From: Anaerolineaceae bacterium | GTDB taxonomy: Bacteria > Chloroflexota > Anaerolineae > Aggregatilineales > Phototrophicaceae | Assembly: GCA_020634115.1 (NCBI GenBank) | Contig: JACKCH010000022.1 | Location: 1-64,000, forward strand | Length of the DNA stretch: 64,000 nucleotides | Direction: 5' to 3' | Part shown: positions 27,900-37,871 of the stretch, one piece after another | Layout: every line of letters starts with the position of its first letter | Position numbering within the stretch: position 1 is the first letter of the stretch | Translations under genes and position numbers: made by a program | Notes under the pieces: generated by a model | What the model saw: the letters and a program-made list of their open reading frames with translations, nothing else | Told to the model about the DNA's origin: nothing | Database searches by the model: none

Positions 27900-28928
27900 A
27901 TGAGCGCCATTACATTAGGGGGAGACCTCGTTCACTATGAGGTGTTGGGCCGAGGTCGCCCGGTCTATCTTGTGCACGGCTGGATTGGCTCTTGGCGTTA
28001 CTGGGTGCCGACCATGCAGCAGTTGCAGTCGAAATATCGTGTCTATGCGATTGACCTGTTTGGTTTTGGGGATTCCGGCAAAAACGAGAGCAAATACTCG
28101 CTTGACCACCAGGTACAGATGCTCCTGGACTTCATGAAGAACATGGGGCAGCCTAAAATTGCACTGGTTGGGCATGGCCTGGGGGCGCTCGTTGCTATTG
28201 AAATCGCCCGCCGTGATCCGGATTCTGTACCGCGTCTGGCGCTGGTGAACCCGCCGTTATTTGACCCTGGCGATTTGGAGACGCGGATTCCTGCCGGGCG
28301 TCCGGTTGCGCTGACCGATAACCGTTCGGCTGCTAGCGGGGTTCCCGCTAATGAAGCGACGATCATGAACGCGAGTTCGGCCATGCGCGCCGCTTTGTTA
28401 GAAGCATCAAAGGCGCGGACACAGGGCGAATTGGCCGCTGCTGCTGCCCAACTTGCGGCATTAGAGAATCAGGTATCAAATTACTCTACCCCGGGCACGG
28501 GGAACCCCTTGATCGAGAAAATAGGTGGTGTTGATCTGGAAGCCCTGCTAGGGCGCTGCTTCAAACGTTCTGAGCCGGAATACGATAAACTGCTGGTAGA
28601 TGTCAATAAGACTGACCTGAAGGCGGTGCGCCAGAGCATCAAGAATTTTGATAGTGGTCGCCTGTTGGATACGGTTCGCCTGCTGCCCATGACAACGATC
28701 ATCATTCATGGGACCGATGACGTGGTTATGGAACAGCCTTCTGATGACATCTGGAATTATGTCACGGCAGAAAAAGATGACACGATGCTGCCCATCCCGC
28801 TCCGGGGTATTCGCCATTTCCCGATGCTGGAATACGAACGGTTTCCACGTCTGGTCAATGACTTCCTGGATGTGCCCAGCCTGAATGAACTCGAAATCAA
28901 AGAACGGTGGCGGCGGCGCACCCGCTGA
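27900..28928 (+). CDS. Alpha/beta-hydrolase fold protein lacking the usual nucleophile serine
   Basis: A 342-residue protein when started at the ATG at 27900; an upstream GTG in frame at 27804 would add 32 unlikely residues. It has the oxyanion segment YLVHGWIGSWRYW, the nucleophile elbow reading GHGLGA with Gly93 where Ser is expected, the acid loop HGTDDVVME and a terminal RHFPMLE histidine. The lid region (about 140-230) is rich in alanine. The acid and histidine are kept while the serine is lost, so classical esterase activity is doubtful; a non-hydrolytic or cofactor-free role is possible. It lies 143 bases after the CheY-like gene and upstream of thiamine pyrophosphokinase. Confidence 0.8.
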   Translation: MSAITLGGDLVHYEVLGRGRPVYLVHGWIGSWRYWVPTMQQLQSKYRVYAIDLFGFGDSGKNESKYSLDHQVQMLLDFMKNMGQPKIALVGHGLGALVAIEIARRDPDSVPRLALVNPPLFDPGDLETRIPAGRPVALTDNRSAASGVPANEATIMNASSAMRAALLEASKARTQGELAAAAAQLAALENQVSNYSTPGTGNPLIEKIGGVDLEALLGRCFKRSEPEYDKLLVDVNKTDLKAVRQSIKNFDSGRLLDTVRLLPMTTIIIHGTDDVVMEQPSDDIWNYVTAEKDDTMLPIPLRGIRHFPMLEYERFPRLVNDFLDVPSLNELEIKERWRRRTR

Positions 28929-28963
28929 TCTGTGCCAAACTCACACCAGAAAACCGGCAGTTA

Positions 28964-29620
28964 ATGATGAAACAGGTTCTAATCTTCGCCAATGGTGATC
29001 CGAATGATGGGCCGATGGTACAGAAGGCGCTGGCCGTTGCTGCTGAATCTCATGTGATCGCTGCTGACGGTGGGGCACGCCTGGCGCGGCAGTTGGGCTG
29101 CATGGTGGATACCATCATTGGCGATATGGACTCGGTGGATTCTGGTGAACTGCACGAGTTGGATGCCGATCTGGTTGAGATTCTGCGTTACCCACCGGCG
29201 AAAGATGAGACTGACCTTGAACTGGCGCTGAACTATGCCGTTCGCCTGGATGCTGACTGGATTCGGATTATTGGCGCCATCGGGGATCGCCTCGATCAGA
29301 CGTTGAGCAACGTCTACCTGATGGCACTGCCTGGCCTGCGCGGGCGCGATGTGCGACTGGTGTCCGGGGGGCAGGAAGCTTACCTGCTGTTTCCAGGGCA
29401 GTGGGAACTGGAAGGCGCTGCTGGTGATACCATTTCGCTTGTTCCCCTGGGTGGTGCTGTCGAAGGGATTGTCACCGAGCATCTGCGCTATCCATTGCAG
29501 GGCGAAACCCTGGTTTTCGGCCCGGCGCGTGGGGTCAGCAATGTGATGCTAACTGAGGTCGCCCGTGTCAGCTTCAGCGCGGGTATGCTGCTCGTCGTCC
29601 ATACCATTGGGCGGGCGTGA
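28964..29620 (+). CDS. thiN: Thiamine pyrophosphokinase
   Basis: A 218-residue protein beginning at ATGATG (28964); an upstream in-frame start at 28907 overlaps the hydrolase gene and adds unrelated residues. Family motifs are in order: ANGDPNDG, VIAADGGARLARQLG, IGDMDSV, the KDETDLELAL metal/substrate motif, and GAIGDRLDQTLSNV. The C-terminal beta-sandwich ends with GVSNVMLTEVARVSFSAGMLLVV. It transfers pyrophosphate from ATP to thiamine to make thiamine diphosphate. The length agrees with bacterial ThiN. It is part of the plus-strand run from 18.1 kb and is followed by a DUF402 gene 34 bases on. Confidence 0.9.
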   Translation: MMKQVLIFANGDPNDGPMVQKALAVAAESHVIAADGGARLARQLGCMVDTIIGDMDSVDSGELHELDADLVEILRYPPAKDETDLELALNYAVRLDADWIRIIGAIGDRLDQTLSNVYLMALPGLRGRDVRLVSGGQEAYLLFPGQWELEGAAGDTISLVPLGGAVEGIVTEHLRYPLQGETLVFGPARGVSNVMLTEVARVSFSAGMLLVVHTIGRA

Positions 29621-29654
29621 AATAATATTTGGCGCACGTACACCGGAGTTCTTT

Positions 29655-30131
29655 ATGGCTGACTTTGTAATACAAAAAAACGATTATACCGGGCGGTTGG
29701 TTTTTGAATATGATGGTGACGTAATCGAAGGCGGCTCGTATTGGGTCTGCTTGCGGGCGGTGTTTCAGCGCCCTGATGTTGATCTGGGTTTCGTCACGTT
29801 TCGTTCGGGGGATGTGTTTATCGAGTGGTTCTATACGGATCGCTGGTACAACATTTTCCAGGTGCAGGATGGCGAAAGCGCCCGGATCAAAGGCTGGTAT
29901 TGTAATATCACTCGCCCGGCGGAATTGTCTGACAACCTGGTGCGTGCCGATGACCTGGCACTGGATGTTTTTGTGAGGCCCAACGGTCAGGTCATCCTGC
30001 TCGATGAGGATGAGTTCAACACCCTTCACCTATCTACCGAAGAACGCATGGCCGCTTTGCGGGCTGTTGAGATGATCCGCAAGGCTGTGACTGACCGCGA
30101 ACCTCCCTTTGATCGGATTATGCGGCGTTAA
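29655..30131 (+). CDS. DUF402-family protein
   Basis: A 158-residue product starting at the ATG at 29655. Signatures of DUF402 are visible: WFYTDRWYNIFQV, KGWYCNITRPAEL, and LALDVFVRPNGQVILLDEDEF followed by a helical tail. Characterised members (FomD, SA1684/Ntdp) are metal-dependent nucleotide or nucleotidyl hydrolases that use the tyrosine/aspartate-rich pocket seen here. The substrate of this protein is unknown. It closes the plus-strand run; no clear terminator is seen in the 78 bases before the convergent stress-protein gene. Confidence 0.85.
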   Translation: MADFVIQKNDYTGRLVFEYDGDVIEGGSYWVCLRAVFQRPDVDLGFVTFRSGDVFIEWFYTDRWYNIFQVQDGESARIKGWYCNITRPAELSDNLVRADDLALDVFVRPNGQVILLDEDEFNTLHLSTEERMAALRAVEMIRKAVTDREPPFDRIMRR

Positions 30132-30209
30132 AACACAAAGAGCGTGTCCTATCCAAGCCTTTTGACACGATTTCTGATGCTCTAATCGCTGCGTGAATAT
30201 GCCTTGAGC

Positions 30210-30677
30210 TTACTCTTTATCCGGGCGGATCAGCAGCACCGGCACTTCAACACATTCCATGACCTTGTTGGCGATGCTCCCGAACAGGAAACGGCCTAAC
30301 CCCGTGCGTCCGTGTGTACTCATGACCACCAGGTCGCAGCCCTCATCGTTCACGTAATCGCAAATCAGGCTGGCAACCCCAACGCCCTCGATAAACTGGG
30401 TGCGTACTTCGATGTTTTCGCTCCGCAGGTTGGAGCGTATCCCGATCAGGTACTGTTTGATCTCCTCGCGGAGCTGCTGAATCTGCCCTTCCTGACCAGC
30501 CAGCGCGATCTGGTCGGTGAATTCATGAGTCGGGGGTCGGAAGACGTGCAGCAATATCAACTCAGCCCCGTTATTCCGGGCAATATCCACCGCATGAGGA
30601 ATCGCTCTCTCAGACCAGCCTGAACCATCCAATGGAACCACGATTTTTTTGTAGCGACCTTGTGGTGACATGGGCAA
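30210..30677 (-). CDS. Universal stress protein, UspA family
   Basis: A 155-residue protein with KIVVPLDGSGWSERAIPHAVDIA at the N-terminus and the nucleotide-binding pattern STHGRTGLGRFLFGSIANKVM, followed by VPVLLIRP. The G-2x-G-9x-G spacing is that of ATP-binding Usp proteins. Such proteins are cytoplasmic and act in stress survival through unknown effectors. Upstream on the minus strand is a TACAAT box in an AT-rich segment and an ATCACG/CGTGAT inverted repeat (about 30712-30728). Confidence 0.93.
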   Translation of the reverse strand: MPMSPQGRYKKIVVPLDGSGWSERAIPHAVDIARNNGAELILLHVFRPPTHEFTDQIALAGQEGQIQQLREEIKQYLIGIRSNLRSENIEVRTQFIEGVGVASLICDYVNDEGCDLVVMSTHGRTGLGRFLFGSIANKVMECVEVPVLLIRPDKE

Positions 30678-30746
30678 TCTCCAATGGTTATGAATGATAT
30701 AATTTTATTGTATCACGTTCGCCGTGATTGTACGTAAAAGACTGAT

Positions 30747-32363
30747 TTACGTTCGCCGTACCCGCCGCAACAGCACACGCGGTATGGTGCGGGCCTCATC
30801 CACCCCTAAAAACAGACTTAACCCGAAGAAGACCGCCGCGCCCACCGCGCCACCGCCCACCAGCATGATCAGCGCCCCGGCGTCGTTCAGGACGTTGAGC
30901 AGGGCCGCCAGCACTGCGCCCATCCCCAGGGCCGCCAGCGCCGTCCGTCCTGCGCTGTTCAGAATCGCCCGATCGTGCAAATCCCCGATCCGCCGCCGCA
31001 GCAACCACCACAGCGCCAGCGCCTCGAAAATGGTGGTGACGGCGTTCGCCAGTGCCAGCCCTGCGAACGGTCCGCGCGCCAGATTGCCCGGCTCACCGAT
31101 CACCTGAATCAGTGCCACACTCAGGGCAATGTTGGAAACCATCGCTGCGATGCCGACGATAACCGGCGTCCAGGTATCCGACAGCGCGTAGAACGCCCGC
31201 GACTGCACTTCCAGCAGGCTGAATCCGGCGATACCGAGCGCGTAGAATGCCAACGCCCAGGCTGCCCCCGGCGGTATTTTCGCATCCATTCGCCGCGCTG
31301 GAACATCACCCGTACAGCGGCTCGCCGAGCAGCATCAGTGCCTGCCATCGCCGGGAATGACGGAACAGCACGCTTCGCATCGCTGCCGCCAATCGTTCCT
31401 TGAATCCCGTCCATGTCACCCGCCGCCAGCGCCGAAGGGTAAGAATACCGCGCGACGCGCGATGATCCCCAGCGCGAAAACATCAGATTGAAGGCGTTTG
31501 TCGCACCGTCACGCTGCCGTAAGCCATAACCGATGTAAAGGCTGCATTGACGATAAAATTCGCGCACAGCTGGCCCCAACACTCGCGGCCTTCAGCCTGC
31601 AGCACTTCAACACACCGGGGACGCCGGTCAGACAGCGGACGCAGTTTCGCTCGTACCTGCCACAGGCCGGGAAGCTGTGCGGTCAGATGCAGGACGGCGC
31701 TCCAGGAGATGCGCACCGCCAGGCCAGCCGTAAATATTGGCGTCGCCTACCTGTCACACCGGGATCAGGTGGGGCAATCAGGCGAAACCAGCGCTCCGAC
31801 AATCAGGTGCGACGCTTTATTTCGCGCTGGTGGCGATTGACGGCAACTGCTGATGATCTGCGTATCCATCCGGCAGCCCGCTGGCCTGAAGATCACTGGC
31901 GTCACCATCATTGGCCGGGTGGGTTGAATGATTAACTCCTGATATTCAGGTTGCGCCGTATTGCAACCGGGATAGAATATGTCAGATTGACGGTGAATGC
32001 CTGTAGTCAGGTGGTATTTTGGCGCGGGGATAATCTGAGACGTCAGGGGTGGTCCTCCACTGCCACCACACTCGGATCGCCGCCGCCACCGCAAGTGTCA
32101 GGCGGGCTGGCAAGTCGCCAAGGGCGGTATCGTCACGATCACTTCTCGCGGCCAGGCCGACACCGGGATAAACGACGACCCCAACGCCCGCCAGAATTGT
32201 GCAGTTCAGGATTTGCTGGGCGCGGAGGCAACACCCGCCCCGGGGAATACCGGCGATGATGTGGAACGGATGACGCCAATACACCACTGGCGAGAGCCCA
32301 GCAGCTGCAACGCAGCGCAGGCAGTCTGATGGTTCGGTGGTAACGCTTTGGATTTGCGGTCAA
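30747..32363 (-). pseudogene. murJ: MurJ/MviN-type lipid II flippase, 5' two-thirds disrupted by indels
   Basis: The last 180 codons (31289-30747) read cleanly and match the C-terminal membrane half of MurJ (AWALAFYALGIAGFSLLEVQSRAFYAL as separate helices, ending RRVRRT). Upstream the protein continues in shifting frames: FIVNAAFTSVMAYGS near 31540, ALGSSFIPV encoded by 32161-32187, and an IIAGI element near 32260. A TTG preceded by AGGAGG at 32363 is the probable start. A full gene of about 520 codons fits the distance. MurJ exports lipid II for peptidoglycan synthesis. The abrupt onset of damage around 31255-31290, inside the gene, suggests faulty consensus as much as a real pseudogene. Confidence 0.75.
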
Positions 32364-32369
32364 TTGCCT

Positions 32370-33165
32370 CCTGGAAGCCCAGCCTGGCGCAGGCACGATT
32401 TCATGATGGGCGCCCTGGGTTCTGTTTCCATCTTGCCGGTGTCCCAAAGGCTGGTGCCAGCGGTTCTTTACCTGTTCGCTGCTGGCGTTTCGCCACCAGC
32501 TGTCAGAATACCCGTCGATCGGCATCCAACAGAAGCATCCCGCAGCGCCTCCGTTCGGGTATGGATTCCGGCGTTTCCGTTTCACCGCGCGCCCGTAACC
32601 GCCAAGACATTCGCTGCGCCCGCGTAGGTGGAATAGGATAAATGGGTCGTCATCAGTGCTCGCAGCGGGTAATAGACCGCCGCGCTGTGTTTTTGGGTCC
32701 TTCAGTCCGGGCAAGAACACTCGAACATCCAGAGTGCTCCGGGTTTGCGGGGCTGGCGATGGCCCGACCTGCTGGGCACGGCTTTAATATCGCCCGGCGA
32801 GCAACGGCGGCATACACCTGTTCGCGAGGCTTGCAGCGCGCGTATCGCACTGGCTGTCATCCCGACGCAACAATACGCTGGTAGCGGTAGGGCAGCCGCC
32901 CGACCCTTCTGCCAGGGCATACGCGCCTGGCGGGTTTCCAGCCGTTGTACCAGGCCCGTTCGGGCGCTGGGATTTTTGCGCGCCCCATCCGCCATCAGCT
33001 GGGCGTTTTCCATCGCATAATCCACTGTTGCCCCACCATTTCGTCACTATGTCGCCGCCGGTTTTTCGCCTGCTGGGCGTCAATCCCGTGGCGTTCCTGG
33101 CGGAGACTCGTGTTTCTCTCGCTGGCGGCGTCGTAGTAATCATCCTCATCATCGTAGTGGCAATT
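32370..33165 (-). pseudogene. SWIM zinc-finger protein, indel-ridden
   Basis: Boundaries are approximate. On the minus strand, frames in turn give YYDDEDDYYDAASERN (about 33150), WWG..QWI near 33020, a stretch resembling ARLQRGRAYAR near 32940, then FECSCPD (about 32710) and DDDPFILFHLRGRS (about 32640). This is the layout of the SWIM-domain proteins encoded beside SNF2 helicases: a helical N-terminus, a CxC-x(n)-CxH zinc finger and a DPF-LFxLRG element. The second Cys-His half of the finger is destroyed by deletions in this sequence. It lies between the helicase and murJ on the same strand. Confidence 0.6.
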
Positions 33166-33173
33166 CCAGCTAC

Positions 33174-35950
33174 TTGAATGCCTCCCACCGCGTCCTGCCG
33201 CGGTACTGCAGATCATGCAAGCACTTGGTCCAGTTCGGTCAGCCAGTTTTCGCGCCGATAATCGGTCAGCGGCGCTGTTCTTTTCAATCAGCTCGTCCGG
33301 TGCTCTTCCAGCGTCCCCAGGCAGATGAATTTGTACCTCGCCCGTTTTCCCGTCTGCCGATGCGGAAGCGCGGTCTGTCCGCCTGATTTTCCACCGCAGG
33401 TTATACCAGCGGTCAAAAGTAGTACGTGATTCGCGTTTCGTCGGGTTATTGTACCGCCCGCCTTGGTGACGGTACAAGGGAACCGGTGCAGTCCTGCGGT
33501 GGCTGGGTTGTCGTACCTTCGTCGCGGCTTTTTGGACTCCGCCATGCAGGAACAACACTTCATCTGGAGATAGCCGCGCAGGCTGGCTTTGCGATTCTTC
33601 ATTTCCGCTGGCTGAAGGCCGATTACTTGTTCGCCCATCTCCTGGTTCCGCAGCATCTCGACCAGTCGTTTCAGCACCCGCTGCGTCCACCCAGCCGTTG
33701 CGCGCCACTTCCTTCAGAAATGTGCGGGTGGTTTTGAATTTGCTTCAGCCGTGAGCATCACCTTTTTTCCACCGCGCCGTGCCATATCATCATCGCGCTC
33801 TCGATAGAGTCCATTTTCTCGCACCACCGCCTGGCAAGTGTCGCCTGTTCCAGCGTCAGGCCGCAATGCCACGCCTTGTTCTCGAACTTTATCCAGCCCG
33901 TCCGCGATGATCATGGGTCAGTTTTCTCCGCCGCAGGATAAAGGCGCGGTGAGGAACAACAGTGCTGCCGCCGCGTCTGGTCGTGATACCGCTCAATCGG
34001 TGTGAAGATCGCCTTAAAATCTGCTGAGCAGGTAGCGGATTAAAATTGAAGATTGACCAGAGTTCCGTCAAAAGGCGGTTTCGACAGAGCGTCCCGGAAA
34101 CAGGCGCCAGCCGGTACTGCGCTTCCAGACTGCGGGCAGCCTGAAACTGGTCGCCAGGTTCTTGATGTTCTGCCTTCATCCAGCTGCACGACGACCGTGC
34201 AGGGAACATCCAGGTCACGGTGGGTGGGGCGTAACTCGTCGGCACCGCGTCGCGCTACCACCTCTTGCGGCAGACGCTTTGCCTTTGCCCCTGGTGCTTG
34301 TACACTGAGCGGTGAGCCGCGACGGCTCCATGCACTTTGTTGCCGACCACCAGAAGTCAGGCAGACCAGCAGCAGCGCCACAGGTTGGAATTCATCGCCA
34401 TTTGTCTGCGCTCATGCAGCCAGGCGTGATCGTTGCAGCGTCTTGCAGCCCCATGTCATCGGCCAGGCACGCCCAACCCGCATTGCGCCATCTGCGACAG
34501 CCAGCCGGCCCACGTTCTGGTAGGGCGCAGTTGGGCCTGTAAGTTGTCGGTGTCGCCGGGATACTGCTGGCTTCCGGTTGGCAGCCGTTCCGCTGTATAA
34601 TTCCGTAACCGCTGATTTCCGCTTCCTCGATTTCGTACCATCTAGTTTGCACTTGTTTTGTGAGGCGGTCGCCTTGGGCGCGTCGAGCGGGTTCATTTCG
34701 CCACTCGCTCTTTTCTGCCTTTGTGAAGGGCAGGCGCCTCAATCTGGTTGGGATCAGCGCGACCCATTCGCCCGGTGTTCCTGGCGGTTGTTTAAGCGCG
34801 ACCGGTTTCAAAATCGGCCGGCTGATGATCTGCCGCCCGGCATGACATCTTCCACTGGTAAGCTACCCAGCGTATCGTGAGGATGCCGGTCGGTTTCGGT
34901 GGCTGTCCGCACGCTTTGGCAGGCTTTCCGGTTTGGCGCGGCGTCCCCACCAGTTCGGCTCCAGCGCTGGGCCTTGGCTGGCGGCGGTACTCCGTCAGAA
35001 ATAAAACGCCTCTTGCCGCTCGAGCCCATCGGGCGGGCACCCGCAGGCTGCTCTGGCGGAAACCCGACGCCAGCTTCAGGCTGCCAGCAACTTCTCTTGC
35101 CAGCAGGCGGTCAAAATGCCGTTCAACACGTCCCAATCGGTTTGCGCCCGCGCTGACCGCATCCCTGCCGTCACCGCAGCAAGCTGGGGTCGTCAAGTTG
35201 CACAACATATATTCTAGTGGCATTCATTTTTCAAGCCTCCGGTTCGTTCGGCCGGAAACACGGAACGCGCCGCCAGGCGCGCAGAACACCCCGCCCATTC
35301 ACGCCAGGCGTCGCTACGGCAGGCGGTTTCCCGGTCGGTTTGCTGGCGGACATCGCGCGGTGGCGCCCGCAGCAGAATTCACTGGCTGTTTTTCGTCCAT
35401 AATACTCGCACAAAGCATCTACCGCGCAGAGAATTTTCCTTTACGGGGATGTTCGGCGTCAGGTTTGTCTCGTCAGCGCCCGGCATATTGGCGTATCTGC
35501 TTGGTGTCGGGAATCAAAGACGTGCCTGCTGGGCGGTCTGGACAAGTGCTCAGCGCAGGATGCGCCCTTCGGGCCGGGCAGTCATCGCCAGCGGTACCGC
35601 GCATAGAAGTGGCCGCCGATCGCCCGGTTCATCGTGCGGTTTTCTGGCGTTTTGGCGTCAGAAAATCAGTTGCTTGGGGCAGGACACTCCGCCAGCAGGG
35701 CAATGTACATCTCATTGTCCGCGGCAGAGGCTGCCTGTTTTCCTGGCGTGGTTAATCATTCGGCCGGGATCGGTGGGTATTGCAGCGGGTGTCTGGTAAA
35801 GATGATCATCCGCCGAAGGGGTGCGGCACAACCAGGCGCGTTTCGCGCAGTACTGCGGTTTTGGCTGCGCATCAACCGCTTCCACTGGGCTGTATGTATT
35901 CGGTGTCTGTATGGGAATGTGTTGCTGGTTCGCTCTGTTTCTTAATTTAA
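33174..35950 (-). pseudogene. SNF2-family DNA helicase/translocase, indel-ridden
   Basis: Boundaries are approximate, especially the 5' end. Motifs of a SNF2 ATPase occur in order on the minus strand but in changing frames: a LADDMGL Walker A region near 34460 (the GKT part is lost through a two-base deletion), RDLDV...LDEG near 34200, FILRRRK near 33950, EMLRNQEMGEQVIGLQPAEMKNRKAS near 33630, EVLFLHGGVQKAA near 33540, FDRWYN near 33410, and DELIEKN near 33290. A PQ-rich N-terminal domain probably fills the rest. Indels occur every few tens of bases, yet the motifs survive, as expected for poor consensus or recent loss. Confidence 0.7.
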
Positions 35951-36320
35951 CTTGAATGCATGGGCATTGGCAGGGGCAACCCTTTGGCGGACTTGAGCAG
36001 GATGTGTTTTGATGATGAACTCAGCCCTTTTGCCTTTTAGTGCCAGGTCTCACAGGATTATTTGAACAAATGTTGAACCAGGTATCTGCTCAGTGGAACC
36101 CGTCCTCCTTGTTGACCCTTGTTGACCATTGCCATTGGCAGCTCAGTGTACTTTCAATGTTTCCTGATACTTGGTGGCCATGACAGCGGTGCAGCCATTT
36201 TGCAGTGCGGCGAAAATCCATTTTATTTGCGGCTTGTTTCTTCGTGTGGATACTTTCGTCCGCGGTTGTAAAGCGTCAATTGCCATTTCTGATGCAACAA
36301 AACACCGGTCATGGATGGCA
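35951..36320 (-). other. 370-bp gap without recognisable gene
   Basis: No convincing ORF. It contains a tandem CTTGTTGACC pair (about 36112-36130) and probably the upstream region of the helicase gene. Base quality may be as poor as in the adjacent zone. Confidence 0.4.
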
Positions 36321-36803
36321 TCAGACCGCCATTACCTGTAATGTGAAATTCATAATTGGATAGATAAAGGTTATGCTGGACTGCACAGGCGGGTTGGCCC
36401 GGTACCGAACTGGTGTGTCAATCCGTGTGGGTTCGGGCTGGATTTCACCTTTCATCAGGCGCTGGAACAATTCCATAAATCCGTAGGGTTTCACCAGGTA
36501 GATATTACACCCACTCGCGAATGCTTCTTCTATCGTCGTCCGGTCATCATACATGGTGGCGATCACAATATAACAACAGGGAAAACGTCGCCGTAGTTCC
36601 ACCGTCAATTGGACGCCGCGCATATCGGGTAATTTCATATCCACCAGCGCCAGGGGTAGTTCATCCAAATCAGCTATTACGGCTAAAGCCGCCTGGCCGT
36701 TGGCGGCGCTGCGAATTGTAAATTGAGCCTGACCTAATAACCGTTCCAGAAATTCGCGGTTGGCGGGCGCGTCATCTACCACCAATGCCACACGATCTGC
36801 CAT
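36321..36803 (-). CDS. Response-regulator receiver protein
   Basis: The ATG at 36803, with GAGGA five bases upstream, is preferred over an in-frame start at 36851. The 160-residue product has one receiver domain: VVDDAPANREFL, phospho-acceptor Asp55 in LVDMKLPDMRG, the strand IVIATMYDD and the lysine of LVKPYGFMELF. The last 40 residues form an uncharacterised tail containing PEPTRIDTPVRY and a hydrophobic end. No kinase gene is adjacent, so it may serve an orphan or distant kinase. The 387-base region up to the L25 gene contains no ORF; short GCCAATAGCC-type repeats lie around 36955-37035. Confidence 0.85.
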   Translation of the reverse strand: MADRVALVVDDAPANREFLERLLGQAQFTIRSAANGQAALAVIADLDELPLALVDMKLPDMRGVQLTVELRRRFPCCYIVIATMYDDRTTIEEAFASGCNIYLVKPYGFMELFQRLMKGEIQPEPTRIDTPVRYRANPPVQSSITFIYPIMNFTLQVMAV

Positions 36804-37095
36804 ATAGTCCTCAAAAACGATATATATGTCTGCTCTTTTGAGCAGTGTCAAACATCATGCTTAGCTAAAATTTTCACCAATTCGTTACAGTCATTAGTGT
36901 ACCACACGTCCCCTTGATAACTTCCTTTTGATTTCCCATCCTGTCATATCATACAAAGCCAGTTAGCTCTATAGCCGAATAGCTAAGATGCTCACAGGCT
37001 AAAATGCCACAGGCCAGCGGCCAATAGCCGATAGAATTGTATCCCATTTGGTATGGCCTCTAATGATCTGAGTGCCCTCGCAGACAGACTTAGGA

Positions 37096-37124
37096 TTGAC
37101 GGAATCCACCCCTCTCGCTAGAAT
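37096..37124 (+). promoter_or_regulatory. Sigma-70-type promoter of the L25 gene
   Basis: TTGACG (37096-37101), a 17-base spacer and TAGAAT (37119-37124), 66 bases before the GTG start. Confidence 0.75.
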
Positions 37125-37190
37125 GCAGGGTATTCTGATTACGGCACATCCACCGGCGACTGGCCGGTTTCTGTGTGAAGGAGATTTCTT

Positions 37191-37847
37191 GTGGCTGAAA
37201 ACTTAAACCTGGAAGCAGAGCCGCGTAACGTCGTCGGCAAAAAAGTCAGTCAGCTGCGGCGGCAGGGGCTGGTGCCGGTGGCGCTGTACGGCCCGCGCAT
37301 CGAGCCGATCAGTGCGCAGATTGCGTATCGTCCGCTGGAACTGGCGCTGCTGAGTGCTGGTGGGACGCACCTGATTGACCTCAAAGTTGGCAAAAACACC
37401 CACACCGTCCTGGCGCGTGACGTACAGCGTGACGTGATTCGGGGCGATATTCTGCATGTCGATTTCTTCGTGGTGGATGAGAGCCAGGTCATCAGCACTG
37501 ATGTCCCCATCCATTTCGTCAACGAAAGCCCGGCGGTGGCTGCCAAGAAGGGTATTCTGCTGGCTGGCCCCTCCATGCTCTCGATTGAAACCCTGCCGAG
37601 TAAACTGCTCAGTGTAATCGAAGTAGACCTCTCGCCCCTGGTTGAAGTAGGCGACTCGATTTATGTCCATAACCTTGACCTGGGCGAGGGCATCAAAATT
37701 CTCAATGACCCGGATGAAATGATCTGCCGTATCAGCCAGACTTCTGCCGCCCGCGCGGAAGAAGACCTGGAAGTTGCCGAGTTGGAAGAAGGTTCAGCCG
37801 AACCGGAGATCATCCACAAGGGCAAGGAAGACGAAGAAGACTTCTAA
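37191..37847 (+). CDS. rplY: 50S ribosomal protein L25/CTC
   Basis: A 218-residue CTC-type L25, longer than the roughly 95-residue E. coli form. The N-terminal 5S rRNA-binding domain (AEPRNVVGKKVSQLRRQGLVPVALYG split over two strands) is followed by the beta-rich TL5/CTC domain with DVQRDVIRGDILHVDF and an acidic tail. It binds 5S rRNA in the central protuberance. It starts with GTG preceded by AAGGAG eight bases upstream, has its own promoter and is closed by a terminator. Confidence 0.95.
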   Translation: MAENLNLEAEPRNVVGKKVSQLRRQGLVPVALYGPRIEPISAQIAYRPLELALLSAGGTHLIDLKVGKNTHTVLARDVQRDVIRGDILHVDFFVVDESQVISTDVPIHFVNESPAVAAKKGILLAGPSMLSIETLPSKLLSVIEVDLSPLVEVGDSIYVHNLDLGEGIKILNDPDEMICRISQTSAARAEEDLEVAELEEGSAEPEIIHKGKEDEEDF

Positions 37848-37871
37848 GCCGGTTACGATGGTTGTCATACC

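Noticed and set aside
34877..35755. 292-codon plus-strand open frame in the damaged zone
   Set aside because: Arginine/proline/serine-rich translation without motifs; the minus strand carries helicase remnants, so this is a chance frame.
36112..36130. Tandem TTGTTGACC words as a possible CRISPR or phage attachment site
   Set aside because: Only two copies, no spacers, no integrase or cas gene in the window.
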